DNA from: Dicyema japonicum
Lineage: Eukaryota; Dicyemida; Rhombozoa; Dicyemidae
Reading direction: 5' to 3'
DNA length: 64,000 nt
Assembly: GCA_011109175.1 (NCBI GenBank)
Contig: RDEW01000033.1
Coordinates: forward strand, 248,001-312,000
Shown here: positions 35,400-46,299 of the stretch, piece after piece
How positions within the stretch are numbered: position 1 is the first letter of the stretch
Layout: each line of letters starts with the position of its first letter
Notes under the pieces: generated by a model
Told to the model about the DNA's origin: nothing
Seen by the model: only the letters and a program-made list of their open reading frames with translations
Database searches by the model: none
Position numbers and translations under genes: made by a program

Positions 35400-35630
35400 A
35401 TGGATTCCAGAGAAGTTGATGAGTGGCAATTCTTTCCAAAAGTCTACCCCTTTCTAACTCTGTATGCATTTTTATATTGCTACGCTTTCTCGATATTTGT
35501 CACCTCAAAAGGATCGAGAGGCTTTTCTTATTTTCCTCCAGAGTACCCACGGCTTTCCTGTATCGACGACGATCACCTTTCATTAAAATTTGAAAAGGGG
35601 TGGGTTTTTTCCCAATTTACGTGTATTTGA
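35400..35630 (+). CDS. Hypothetical membrane-protein 5' exon
   Basis: A 76-codon frame starts MDSREVDEWQFFPKVYPF and contains a hydrophobic stretch (FLTLYAFLYCYAFSIFV) and then SYFPPEYPRLSCIDDD. It looks like the N-terminus of a polytopic membrane protein. Immediately downstream lies an antisense Jockey-like LINE, so the gene may be cut by the insertion, or the frame may be fortuitous. I do not recognise the family. Confidence 0.3.
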   Translation: MDSREVDEWQFFPKVYPFLTLYAFLYCYAFSIFVTSKGSRGFSYFPPEYPRLSCIDDDHLSLKFEKGWVFSQFTCI

Positions 35631-35859
35631 GACTTCTAGTCTTGAATGAAAGAAACTACTTGTCTCATGACCACACAGACCGATGAAACCGGAGTCGTTG
35701 TTTTCGATTGAGGTGTGGTCAAGCATTGGGAGAAAAGATTGGCAAAAAGATTTGTTAGACGTGCAAGTTTGCCTGTTAGGGAATTGATCTTGTACAAATT
35801 GGATATTAAAACTCCATAAGTCCATTAGGCACAAACATACTCAACCGTCGGTTTTAAAA

Positions 35860-36540
35860 CTTATTGTACAAGATGACAGCCCATTCCCGCAACGGCCTGG
35901 ACTTTAAGAACGATTTCATTATGTTCAGTTTCGAGAGACACTTTGTCATCACGTTCTTCACATGTTAAGAAAATCTCATCAAAGGGTCGAAAGTCACTCC
36001 CAGAATAGTTGGATGAATCTGTAAAGGTAGAGTCTCCACAAATGCTCAAATCCAGTGTATATTTTGCTTTTCTGTCTGTGGTGAAGATAATATACGTAGC
36101 TTTATCCCTGGATATGAAGAGAAGATTCAAATTAAACCAGGCTCCCAGGTCATCAATATGTGACTGAAGTTCTGATTTTGCCATATCCACGTATTTGCTC
36201 CTACTAGCGATAATTAAGTCGTCAGCATATGTAAGAAACATTGAATCTGGTCCTCCAGGGCAGGGTAAATCGTTTAGGAATAGATTGAATAGCGCCGGAG
36301 AGAAGGGCTATTCTGATGGACGCCATTTGGCAGAAGATGGGACCTCGATCTTGCATGGACTATACAGACACGTCCTCTTCTTTCAGAAAGAAAATTGGCT
36401 ATCCATCTTTTCAAAGCTGGCTGAATGGTGGAGTCAAAAACCTTTTTCGTGAGTAATGTTCTTGGGACAGAATCGAACGCCTTCTGGGTCTCCAGGGAAA
36501 CCAATATCTTCCATAACCATGAGAAACATTCCATAGATGC
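35860..36540 (-). mobile_element. Jockey-like LINE fragment
   Basis: Minus strand reads LETQKAFDSVPRTLLTKKVF, then NGVHQNSPS (degraded PQGSxLSP box), FLTYADDLIIASRSK (active site near 36200) and YIIFTTDRKAKYTLD. Same family as 22.3-24.7 kb. Confidence 0.75.
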
Positions 36541-36620
36541 TTACATAATATTAAAAACAGATTAATTAATTAAAAATAAATATTTAATAATAATATTTAA
36601 AAAATAACTTTGTTGTGTCA

Positions 36621-37033
36621 ATGCCAAAATATAATAAGTTTAATTTTGGAGCAGAAAACTTAGTAGAAGTGGAATTACGTAGAATATATAGCATACGAGC
36701 TAAAGTAATGTCAAAAATAACAATATAAAGGAGAAATTGAAAGAAAAGAAACAAAGCAAAGAAGCCAATAAGGAAGAAAAAAGTGCATAACGTATTAACC
36801 TTGTTAGAAAGTCAAGAAGAGAATATTAGAAGGAAAATGGAGAGAATGGAAGCACTAAAACACCTAAAAAGAGAGAGTGCAGATTATGACTATTCCGTTA
36901 AAAGAAAGACAAAAACGGAGGATAATTCTGATAGTAAATGGGGACAACCAAAAGCAATGAATTAGTAATATATGAGGATGGGGACGTTGATATTAGGAAT
37001 TTAGTAAATTACAGTAATAATATGTTTGATTAA
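36621..37033 (+). CDS. Small highly charged coiled-coil protein, four exons
   Basis: ATG at 36621 starts MPKYNKFNFGAENLVEVELR. Three GT-AG introns of 26, 25 and 32 nt give a continuous 109-codon frame ending in TAA at 37031-37033; the spliced length divides by three. The middle is dominated by Lys and Glu (KEKLKEKKQSKEANKEEK), suggesting a coiled coil, and the end is acidic (YEDGDVDIRNLVN). I do not recognise it; a nuclear or splicing-associated factor would fit the composition, but that is a guess. The 3' end is 37 bp from the convergent gene to its right. Confidence 0.55.
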
Positions 37034-37070
37034 TGTTTAATATTATTTCTCGAGTGAATCTATTATTAAT

Positions 37071-37581
37071 TTAAATAATAACAAATTGAAAATATTTGTC
37101 GTCTAATATTTCTTTATATTTTATTTTCTGACGCACAATTAATCGTTTATATCCTGTAAACTTTTCTATTTGCTGTATGTACTTGTCGTCAAACTCTTTA
37201 GCATCTCTTATCAGGTTAAGTGAACACCTTGTTCTCACTTATTAATACCTCGTGCAAGGGTTGCCACCAGAAATATCCAAAAGCTGAAAGGTTTTGTGAA
37301 ATACAGTGTTAATCTCCCTTTTATATTCACAACAGCCGCTTATTCTGAACAACATCATCTTGTTGGCGTAAAAAGTCAACCCAAGTGAGAAGAATGGCTT
37401 CCTCAGACATCGAAAGGTGAAATGTTCTAATATTACAAAATTACACACCTCCTGGGCTAATCCAGTCGTTAAATACAGTAATTCCATTCCCTCCACAGAA
37501 CTGCTGGACAACCTCAATTAAAGTCTTTGGGGAGAATTCACTATTATGGACAGTTATGAGGGGATTTCTCAAAAGTAACAT
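37071..37581 (-). CDS. Unrecognised 155-residue protein, three exons
   Basis: ATG at 37581 (MLLLRNPLITVHNSEFSPK). Two GT-AG introns of 22 and 21 nt yield a clean 155-codon frame to TAA at 37071-37073. The intron borders remove stop codons and the spliced length divides by three, so this is very likely a real gene. It has several cysteines (FRCLRKPF, RISGCCEYK, CTRCS) and a basic C-terminal half (RLIVRQKIKYKE). I find no family match. It is convergent with the coiled-coil gene. Confidence 0.6.
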
Positions 37582-37766
37582 TTTTATGTAACAATTTTTC
37601 TATTATATTTTATTAATATTACCTGCTTTTTGGAATCCTTTATAGTTTTTGGAACTAACTCGCTGTGTCTTTTATTATTCAAGTATTTTTTATATTTGTT
37701 GACGTGTTCGTTTAACTAATTTAACAAATAATAGTGACTTGTTTGGGTTTGTACATGTTCTTAAAG

Positions 37767-38501
37767 TTATTTTCTGAAAATAATGTCATATTTGTATCGA
37801 ACATGTCTACTGATTTCATTTATAATAATAATATTAATATTTATTATATATTGCTGTACTTTTAAACATGAACAAATTATTAAAATCAATAAGTCATTAG
37901 GTGCTTTGTTTCCTCTCTTCCACCTAACCAGCCAGTTCTCTCTTGGTAATACCAGAGGACTCATGTATAAAAAACTTGAGCTCACATGAGACTTGGAACG
38001 ATGAAGCAATCCATGTGCTGCCTACAGGATACGAGAATAGCTGACACCGGAACTTTGGACATTAATGCCTGATTACCCTCCCAACAACCTGTCATCACTA
38101 TGGACTCGGATTTGAAATCCATCGCACAATGTACGATCGTATATCCGTGGTGTGATCTGTCTTGGATAGAATTAATGTTCTGCAAATTAAATGGGGAACC
38201 AGCAAGAGTATGTGTTACAAGGATAATCAACGTGGCATAAATAAAACTTAATTAATTAATGATTTTCCGGGAGTGCTTATTAATAAGTCATTATAGTATT
38301 AAGAAAAAACACAACAGTTTCCCAATTATCTGGGAGGTCCATCTCTGTGTCTCCTTTATTCCTATGAAGTGTCGCATGTCGGGTACAAGTGATCTGTAAA
38401 ATGTATAGAAAAAGGCCAAGTCCAGAGGAATGTCTGCTAGGGGTCAACAAAATGGTCACTGATTCAGAGCAATTTTCACTTGAAATTTCGGATAAATTCA
38501 T
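37767..38501 (-). CDS. One or two small hypothetical genes
   Basis: The rightmost frame (38280-38501) starts MNLSEIS; with a 21-nt intron it reads VTILLTPSRHSSGLG and runs on to FFLNTIMTY. Further left a frame begins with a hydrophobic, signal-like segment (LIILVTHTLAGSPF) without its own ATG, then HCAMDFKSESIV and a probable 26-nt intron before WLVRWKRGNKA. The two may be separate genes. Antisense to the end lies a hydrophobic plus-strand frame (37783-37989) which I take to be a shadow, though it could be real. Function unknown. Confidence 0.35.
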
Positions 38502-38739
38502 GACTTATTAATTCTCCCCCAAACTAGAAAGCCCCTATGATGGAGTCAATAATTTTGTTTATCAAGAACTTGTGTGCATTACATAATTTAATGTGAGTAT
38601 CCTATAGAGAAAACAACTGTGTTATAGCTGGTTCTACTGTGGAATCACGTACCTAATAAAGCTGATTCTGTAAATACTTAAAAATTAAGATCGGTCACAT
38701 GTACAAACTTGTCACCAAGTGGGTAATCAAAATATCCCT

Positions 38740-39400
38740 CACTATGTGGAAGTATTTGACCTCATTTTGGATTATCATTGGTTGAATAAAAGCCAATGCC
38801 ACGAGATTAAAGTTATTAACGAAACGCATAAAATTCTTCTGTGATGGATTGATGTTAAAAGGACAATCTGACCCAGTTGATTACAATTTCTTAAAGGATG
38901 TACCTATTAACTCTGGTCTCCCTATCTGGATTACGGACTTTATTTTCAAGCATTCCAAATTGGAGAGTTAATCTTTGACTTGGAAATAATAATTTGGAAA
39001 GTGTCAAAATCAAAAGGGTATATTCAAGGCGATTTACTTTCTCCCTAGTTATTTTTGTTGGTTTTAGAGTTACTGAGTAGGCTGTTAACTGGAAAGTATT
39101 TTAACTTGTCAATGCGGGTAGAAGACAGCAGCTCACTGTGTTTCTCGACGAACCACTTGATTTTTATTGATGAATTTAAAATTTTTACAAGAAGACCTCC
39201 CAACTATTAATAGGAGATATTAATGGGTTTCTTAAAGCTTCAGGGTTAGAAATAAGTTCCAGCTGATAGTTGATTGCTGTCGACCAAGTAACTCAGATTG
39301 AAGGATTTTAGCAATATCTGGGGAAATTGGATAACAAATCTACTGAAATATTGAGTATATATGGAAATGGTAGAGTCGTGTTAAAATATTGTAAATAACC
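38740..39400 (+). mobile_element. RLE-type retrotransposon, RT fragment
   Basis: Degraded plus-strand frames read IQGDLLSP, LVLELLSRLL and NHLIFIDEFKIF, which align with SFIDDLK (about 16970) and HFLFIDDLR (47.2 kb) of the other RLE copies. Many stops; 5' and 3' ends are indistinct. Confidence 0.6.
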
Positions 39401-39423
39401 AAATTAAATGATAGTAGCATGTT

Positions 39424-39595
39424 CAAAACTATAATGCGTGGTGTCAATGTGACAACACCCAGTGCCAATGGGCATACAAATATCATTGCACGATGGCTCC
39501 CTTCTCTCAAGGTGTGCTGAATGTGACTTGTGGCAACGTAGAACAGAACCCTGGACTTTATTCACCCCCTGACTATCTTGTAACTAAATGTGAAT
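39424..39595 (+). mobile_element. Retroelement fragment with 2A-like motif
   Basis: One frame reads WCQCDNTQCQW, then MAPFSQGVLN and CGNVEQNPGLYSPP (39529-39570), ending at TAG near 39596. The consensus of 2A-like ribosome-skipping sequences found in many non-LTR elements is D-V/I-E-x-N-P-G-P. Here D is replaced by N and the final P by L, so skipping activity is probably lost. The Cys-rich flank suits a retroelement N-terminal region. Confidence 0.5.
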
Positions 39596-40199
39596 AGGTC
39601 AGAACGAAAGTAGGTTGGGCACTTTATTGACGAGTTGTAAAGTGGACATAGACTAATTCAAGAACAAAACTCTCTAATTCAATCTCCACATCTTGCTTAC
39701 GGGCTGCGTGTTAGTCCACAAAGATCGTGGCCACGATTCTTGTGAGGGCATCTTGCGATTGTTAGAATTGGATTGTCATTCATAGATGTATACTTTTGCT
39801 TCTCCGGATGTGTGAGTTCAACGGAACACCTTGCTCTAACATACAGTGCGTCCTATTTTCATGAGCATTTACATTCCATCCCAAGGGTTATGCCTATATT
39901 AATTATTCAAAAATTAAAGAACATTCACTATTTAAGTCTACTAAATATAACTATTTTTATATGAAGGGATCATCAATTTGGCCATGAATGTGAATATTTC
40001 CTCTGATCTGAGACTATCTACTTTCTTTAACATAGAAATATGCTTTTTCCAGATGTTAATGCAAAATTCCCGCAATATATGTAATATGTAACAAATAATT
40101 AATAATCTAACAACAAGGTGTAACCGAATTCTAAACTCTGACTAGAGGTATACATCTTACTCTAATTTACGTGTATCGCTGGCTTCTATTGCTGATTGG

Positions 40200-40620
40200 T
40201 AGAAAGATCAGATTCCGAGTCGCAGAGAATGATGAAGCCGGAGAAGTTTGAAATTGAAATACCGTAAGCCCAGGAGGCACAGGTATACTCCACTGTCGAC
40301 TTAAGAACTGGTGGTATAAGACGTCAGCACATTCACAGGAATGAGCTGCTCCTGGAGTTTAGAAAGGTTTTGATGACTTTGAGTTTCAGGAGGCCCTTTG
40401 CCAGAAAGTCCTTCACATGTTGGGAGAAAGAGGGGTCCAGGCTCACTACCAGTATTCTTGGATGTCTTTTAATTGGTATAATGTCACCATGAAGGCTGAT
40501 TTCTAGCGTATTTTTTTGTTTTCGATCGGTTGTAAAAATGGTATAGGAAGATTTTTCCGTGGATATTGAAAGTAGGTTGAAAACAGCCAAACCCAGAAGT
40601 CGTATATGTGTGACATAAAA
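40200..40620 (-). mobile_element. Jockey-like LINE fragment
   Basis: A minus-strand frame (40333-40590) contains SYTIFTTDRKQKNTLEIS and VKDFLAKGLLKLK, matching the post-RT block at 22.7 and 36.07 kb. Five-prime truncated. Confidence 0.7.
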
Positions 40621-40712
40621 TCGTCTTCTTCATGGTAGACTTTTGAGATGACGGAGGAATTTTATTTATTATGTCAAATATAATATATAATAATTTAAAT
40701 TAATAATTAATA

Positions 40713-42099
40713 ATGCGACGTGGGTTGTCATTATTTGGTTAGACTTTGGTAATTATTATAGTTTTCCCTCTTAACAATCAAAAGAATTCAAAGTCTCCAT
40801 TCTACTCGTATGACGATGAATTGCTTGAAAAAGAACTATGTCATATAAACAGCAGTCCACATACAATAAGCGATGTAATCAAAGATTTAACCACTGATAT
40901 TGGGTCATTCTATTATTAACGTAAGACACATCTATAGGGGGGAAGAATTCAATATTTTGTTTATAATCTCTAATGACAGCTCTTTCACATATGAACTCCT
41001 CGATTATAATGTCTAATTTCTTATTATCGTTAGTTGGAGTCATATGTCAAGAATATTAAAAAATTAGGTGACAACAACCAATTTGGGAAAAATAGGATAT
41101 TGGCTGGACATTTGAAGTGCATTATTTTCAAGATATGCTTCCCATCCAGCGATAAACATCAGTTATCACTTTCATTACTCTAGAATTAAATTTGATCTCA
41201 GATACACTCACAATGGAAATGACAGATTTACTCTATCAAAGAATATATCATTCATTACTAGGGATTACTTTTCAATATCCACAACCGCCACATTTATTAA
41301 TGTACACTTATCTTCACAATTTAGTCAACTGTTGCCGCCATTCAGTGCTCTCTTCAGAATGTTGGCTCTGAACCTGTTTATATTCGAAGACTGTCTACCT
41401 CTGTTCGTAGCAATTACTCAGAAATTGTCCACTTTATCAATGACCACGTGTCCTTGTAAGTGTAATGACTAATATTAGAAATAATAAGGAGGATAAAAGA
41501 GAAGGATTCCTTCTACCAAAGTCAGTATTAAAGAAGACTTTCTTTATCAAATTGAAAAGCAGTCTAAGACTCCCAATTGAGTGTTTGTTTAAGGACATAA
41601 ATGGAGTGGAGGTTGGTATCCTTGAAGTGCACTGGAAGAGAGTTAATACAACGAAACGAAGAGGATGCATAAGTAACGAGATCTATTGTCCTGTTTTATG
41701 AGCTATGACTGTTAGATTGGGAGACTGTCTGATATCGAAGTATGTTGTGAATCTGTCCTGCAAGGAGTAGTAAATAAAGTGGAGTCGTTTCAGTTGGTGG
41801 TGATAAATAACAAGTTATTATAATAAAGATGATAGATCTGAGATCCTGAAATGCTATGGTAGCATTTGTGAACGATAATACCTCATCAATTACATGGATT
41901 GGTGAGACTATGAGGACTTTGATGCCCATAAAAGCACATGAAAGTATTAAATTGAATGTGGAGATTTTGCCTGTGTTTTGTGGAATCAATGTTATAATGT
42001 TTGTTATCCTAGAGTTTGGGATCTGTGGAGGTTGTCGATTTGGATACTAATAAATATTATAAATTTAATTATGTTGGTAATATTGAAATTATTAACTGA
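40713..42099 (+). CDS. TRAPPC13: TRAPPC13-like trafficking complex subunit
   Basis: TRAPPC13 is a subunit of the metazoan TRAPP complexes that tether vesicles at the Golgi. The model starts at ATG 40713 (MRRGLSLF) and uses introns of 24, 34, 23, about 23 and 22 nt. Ordered matches to the family: GGEEFNILFIISNDSS (Ig-like start; family form LGETFSSYISVHNDS), IQCSLQNVGSEPVYI, SVLKKTFFIKLK, VGILEVHWK, INNKSEIL, TSSITWIGE, and the C-terminal YYKFNYVGNIEIIN before TGA at 42097-42099. Length is about 380-400 residues against about 417 in human. At least two 1-nt shifts are needed (near 41330 and in an AAA run near 41850), and the frame near 41100-41160 is uncertain. A small GTPase gene starts 193 bp downstream in the same direction. 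Confidence 0.72.
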
Positions 42100-42292
42100 T
42101 TATTATTTTTAACAATCAGAGATATTATAGTTGCAAAAATGAGGTTATAAACCGCATAATCCGAGATGGGAATTAAATGCAGTAAATATAATTTATGTTT
42201 GACGTAATAAATTATAATAATTATTAATATATTAAATTATTTTCAAAATATTTAAAAATATAAAAAAAACCACCCAATAATCATTTAAAAGA

Positions 42293-42847
42293 ATGACCGT
42301 ATTTGACTTGAATGCACATAATATTCTATTTATTGGTGATCCTGGAGTTGGGAAAAGTAGTTTGATCTCATCATATTCAGGAAGGTTTGACGATAATTAC
42401 ATACCTACAAAGTGCGACATTTATCAAGGTATTTTATTCTCAATATAAAAGGTATTGGAGAAAACAATATGATCACAAACTATATATTCTAGTGGACTAT
42501 GGGGGAGATCTTCAAGTTTGATGAAGTATTTAGGTTTTATATTTTAGGAAGTCATTATGTTGAAAAAATACATAAACATGTCACACAAAATTGCACTCTG
42601 TTTTGATTTTAGGTGATAGCAATACATTCAAATCTTTGTCTAAAACTTGGATTCCTATTCTCAATGAATGCAATCACAATGCAAAGATCCTCATTATTGG
42701 AACCAAAAATGATTTAGTGAGTCAATCAAATATAAAAGAAATGTTAAAAAAATAAAACAAAGTATCGAGGTCATAGATTATGTTGAATGTTCGTCTTTAA
42801 CACAAAAAAATATTAAAAATATATTTACTATTTTATTAATAAAATAA
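42293..42847 (+). CDS. Divergent Ras/Rho-family small GTPase
   Basis: GTP-binding switch protein. ATG at 42293. The P-loop is GDPGVGKSS (G1), a threonine follows in YIPTK (switch I), G3 is DYGGD in place of DTAGQ, G4 is GTKNDL and G5 is ECSS. Introns of about 40 and 32 nt join the first half. Two single-base shifts are needed: AGGTGATAG near 42615 should lose a base to read DFSDSNTF, and a seven-A run near 42750 needs one more base to continue into IEVIDYVECSS. The C-terminus (LLIK) has no CAAX box, so it may not be prenylated. About 165 residues. The atypical G3 glycine pair may affect hydrolysis. Confidence 0.78.
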
Positions 42848-43528
42848 TTATTAATTTATTGGAAATTTTGCATACTTATGGGATTGTACCCTAATAAATT
42901 CTACAGGGGGTACTTGAGGCTATTGAAAATGGATGAAATATACATAAGCTACTATGTTCAAGAAAACCATTGAGAGCATGTCTCTAACGCATGTCTGTGA
43001 GTCTTTGAGAGCATGTCTCTAAACACAAGCCAAATTGCAAGAGGATAATAGTCAAAACTGGCAAAAATAGGGCAAAGGAAACGTTAGAAGGAATAATTGT
43101 GTTAGTCTGAATGGTTTTTTCGATAATAAAATTTAATTTGTCTTGTGCAGTTATTGAATGTTGTGACTACTTAGTATATAATAATCCATCTCATTATTCC
43201 TCTCGTTAAAAAATCGTTTATAAAGTCATCCCGAGAAATTGTTTTATATGAGCCACATGGATTTTGTTAATTAGCACTATCAACCTCAAAGATATGCCTT
43301 TCGACAATTCTTGATTTCCATAATCCTTTCATAATCATTAAAAGTCTAAATATATTGTAGACATTGAGTTATGTACAAATTCTATAATTCTAAAATCAAA
43401 TATTGGATCCTACGATCCCCGATGTTTCTAGGATCGATGTGAATTGTCTTGGTATTTATAGCGTGTACCTCATACCTCGAGGACTCAGCATTTGTAGAAG
43501 GTACTATCGAAATTATAACAAAAAATAT
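42848..43528. other. Intergenic; short direct repeat
   Basis: The 18-mer TTGAGAGCATGTCTCTAA occurs twice about 41 bp apart near 42970-43022. No gene is supported; a plus-strand frame at 43403-43615 overlaps the TFIIE-beta 3' end in antisense. Confidence 0.4.
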
Positions 43529-44357
43529 TTAAATAACATGAGTGTTAGTTGTCTTAATTTGTTTCTTTTTGGTTTGCTTACTATCCTTCTTATTATTAGG
43601 CAATCCCTTAAATAATCAACAAACAAACTGATTTGACGGCGACAACATCCTCTCTACAGTGAATTCCCTCCTTACGAAGATGTGCTTCAATGGATAACTC
43701 ATCACATGCATCAACAGACACACTATTCCACAATTGTACAATCTCCTCAGACACATTGGGCTTAAACTTTTTGGATCCTCTAAAGAATAAAGCTGCATCC
43801 TTGTCTGGTTTGGGGATAATTGCAATAACATCAGACATATTCTCTACAACTCTGTCAGGGTCACGCATTGATTCCCTCAGTTCTGACATTAATATAGCCT
43901 CCAATCCAAACTCAGCATGTCTCTTTATTTGACGGAATAGATCTGTGGCCTTGCTTATTGAATATGTCGGTCGAAATTTGATGGAAAAACGACCGTACTC
44001 ATCATTTATTATCTCGACCTTCTTGTTGGCTGGTAAGGCCTCTTTCATTAACCAATTTTTGTCCACTTCCTCTAAATAACACTCCACTCTATCCAGAACA
44101 TCATCCAAAATCATATTCCTCCCGTTGACCTTCCTTGTATCTTTCCCTCAAAAACATCACAATTTTGGCTAGTGACGAGAATCTCTGCTTTTGGGTAGGC
44201 CTTGACTGTCCATTAGAGAAAGAAAAAGGTTCTAACATATAACATATGTTATACTCTTTGGGATAGTCCTTAAAACAGATGATGGGGGAGTATAATTTGC
44301 AATATTGTTTGCTTTTTCTAAAAATTCCTTTCTTTGTTTGATTAAATTTGATGACAT
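43529..44357 (-). CDS. GTF2E2: General transcription factor IIE subunit beta
   Basis: TFIIE-beta helps recruit and position TFIIH at RNA polymerase II promoters. ATG at 44357. A 23-nt intron precedes RFSSLAKIVMFL (family form FGVLAKIVNYM). Then DDVLDRVE, NWLMKEAL, FRPTYSISKATDL, GLEAILM, IPKPDKDAALFF and EEIVQLWNSVSVD follow the family order closely. A 22-nt intron joins the last exon (NNKKDSKQTKKKQ), the usual basic tail, ending with TAA at 43529-43531. About 260 residues against 291 in human. One extra base between RYKEG and MILDD (around 44130) breaks the frame; the remaining length is exactly one more than a multiple of three. Confidence 0.88.
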
Positions 44358-44439
44358 CAGAAATGCCACACAACAAAAAAGATAAATAATATTTAAAATT
44401 AATTTTAAATATTATTTAATTATATTATTACACAATTCC

Positions 44440-44820
44440 ATATAAGTTGCTTAAAAAGGATGTTCTGAGTCTTCTGAAACAGATACACGAATTTGTTTCT
44501 ACGAGAAGCATCCGAAGACTCGGAGACAATAAAATATTACAGCGACCCCCTCCTCCAATAGATTAATCAGAATCCTCTCTTTCAAGGGACGTGCGAGTAA
44601 ACCTGGCTCATCTACGATGTGGACACCACCCATATCTACCAACATATGATATACTTTGCCCCTTTTGCAACCTCCACGTGCTGACAACAAATCACCTATT
44701 TCAATGTCATGAATTGGCACAACGTTTCTCCACAATGCCGAACTGACCGATCTATGGGAGCGACCAACATCTGCTGCGTACTACTTAATAGCTGCTGGCC
44801 TCCTACAAGTTAGTGAGGCT
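44440..44820 (-). repeat. Unplaced dispersed repeat, copy B (~380 bp)
   Basis: Reverse complement of 6000-6400. Here a 78-codon minus-strand frame is open (44499-44735; LLSARGGCKRGKVYHMLVD, then VHIVDEPGLLARP). The same frame in copy A is broken. The Tigger element sits just to the right. Confidence 0.6.
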
Positions 44821-45004
44821 TGGGCTACTTAACTACAGTGGTGACACGTTTATACGGGACAAAAATGGGTATTTTTAAAAAATTGTCCTATATAATTATT
44901 TGTCCCATATAATATTTTAATTCTTTTTAATCAACAAATTTATTTCAAAGTTGAGCTTTGTATTTACTTTTAATTACTTTAATAATTCCCATATCTAAGG
45001 TGAG

Positions 45005-45190
45005 CCGCGTGGCGCCGTGTGGTGCTTCGTGGCTAATTGGTTGAAGTTTCTGTTTGTTCGTCTGTTCCTCCTCTATCTTCCTATTAGAGTGGCGTCATGT
45101 GATCCACCTGTCTAGGTGGCGCTCAGTGCTAGGCCGGCACGAAAAAGGATCATTTGCTCTTCCCCACTCCACTTGAGGGGTTTCCACTCT
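45005..45190 (+). repeat. SINE-like repeat nested in the Tigger element
   Basis: Opposite orientation to the copy at 24720-24855 and very similar to it. It lies between the left TIR and the transposase 3' end; the sequence to about 45300 may belong to the same insertion. Confidence 0.65.
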
Positions 45191-45313
45191 GCAAGTATGG
45201 ACGTCTTTTACCCTTTATGTTGATTCCGGATGGACTCTGTAGAAGTGGAAACTGGATACACTTAATTAGTTTTTTATTTTAACTTCTCTCTCGGTGTATC
45301 CGGGGTTAATAAA

Positions 45314-46080
45314 TTAATTAAAAAAATTTAAAGGTTGAATTACTGAACTGGTATTTGGAGGAATGAAATTAAATTTGATATTACTTGGCTCTTCAATATT
45401 ATGACCGCTAAATTTGTCCATTAACAAAAGAATGTGTCGATTTTCTTTAATAAAATTATTATTCAGTTCATTAACATATAGTGAAAAAATGTCTTTCGTT
45501 AACCAAGCTGTCTTATTTGCAACATATTTAATAATGTTTGCTTTAAGATCATCCGAGATCTTTACTTTTACCAATAAATAATGGATTGCAAATTTCTTTA
45601 TTCATTGAACAACAAAACAATGCTGTAATTTTTCCACTGACTGTCGTTTTTTATTGCATTTGATGACTGTAGTACATACGAATAGCTGTGTTGGCCTCTC
45701 AAATAAATGCATGTTTCATCACAGTTATAAATATTTTCTGGAGAATAAGCACGATTTAGACAAAATGATTCTGCAAAAATCAATGCAGATTCATGATCAG
45801 CACTTGCAGCTTCTCCAGATAACCGTTTATATTTCATATTATGACATTTGAATAATGAAAACCACTGTTTTCCACCCATGAATTATCATTATGTTCTTGC
45901 GCATATTTAAGTGCGAGTACTTTAATGTTAGAATAACTGAGAGCCACATTCTGCGATCCTAATTTTGAAATGGCCCCAATCAAATTCTCGTTCAAAGTAA
46001 GAACTTTTTTGTTCTATGATTTCCTCAGCAATCTTGTTTTTGGTATTAAAATCAAGTTCATTTCTCTTGTTTGACGTCAT
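45314..46080 (-). pseudogene. Tigger transposase (DDE superfamily), broken
   Basis: Starts MTSNKRNELDFNTKNKI at 46080. Downstream segments are KQWFSLFKCHNMKYKRLSGE, IYNCDETCIYLRG (first catalytic Asp), TAWLTKDIFSLY, HILLLMDKFSGHN (second Asp) and NIKFNFIPPNTSSVIQPLN. This is the jerky/Tigger DDE_1 arrangement. At least two frame breaks (about 45590 and 45890) separate the segments, so it cannot encode an active enzyme. Confidence 0.85.
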
Positions 46081-46299
46081 AAGGTTAATAACAAAAATAT
46101 TGATTTAATTCTTTAAAAATTGTCCCATATATATTAGCAATATTTTTAAAATTGTTAAATAATTTATATAAATTTACTACAAAAAATGTAAAATATTGAC
46201 AATTGTTAATAAATTGGTTAAAGTGTCCCATTTATACATTTTGTCCCGTCCCATATAATTTTTGTCCCATATAAATGTGTCACCACTGTAACTAACTAA

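Larger units (their letters stand above)
44836..46288 (-). mobile_element. Tigger/pogo-type DNA transposon with TIRs and TA duplication
   Basis: Left end CAGTGGTGACACGTTTATAC and the right end, read inverted, CAGTGGTGACACATTTATAT are near-perfect terminal inverted repeats extending into GGGACAAAAAT. TA flanks both ends (44834-44835 and 46289-46290). The transposase is on the minus strand. The left part carries an unrelated insertion (about 44995-45300), so the original element was near 1.15 kb. Such short elements are typically non-autonomous or decayed. Confidence 0.9.

Noticed and set aside
37783-37989. Plus-strand frame with a strong hydrophobic helix
   Set aside because: Overlaps minus-strand frames with splice-like joins; hydrophobicity comes from AT-rich ATA/ATT repeats. 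Not excluded, but not supported.
42969-43022. Possible CRISPR-like or satellite array
   Set aside because: Only two copies of an 18-mer; no array, no associated genes, and the genome is eukaryotic.
43403-43615. Plus-strand frame of 70 codons
   Set aside because: It overlaps the 3' end of the TFIIE-beta gene in antisense and has no motif.
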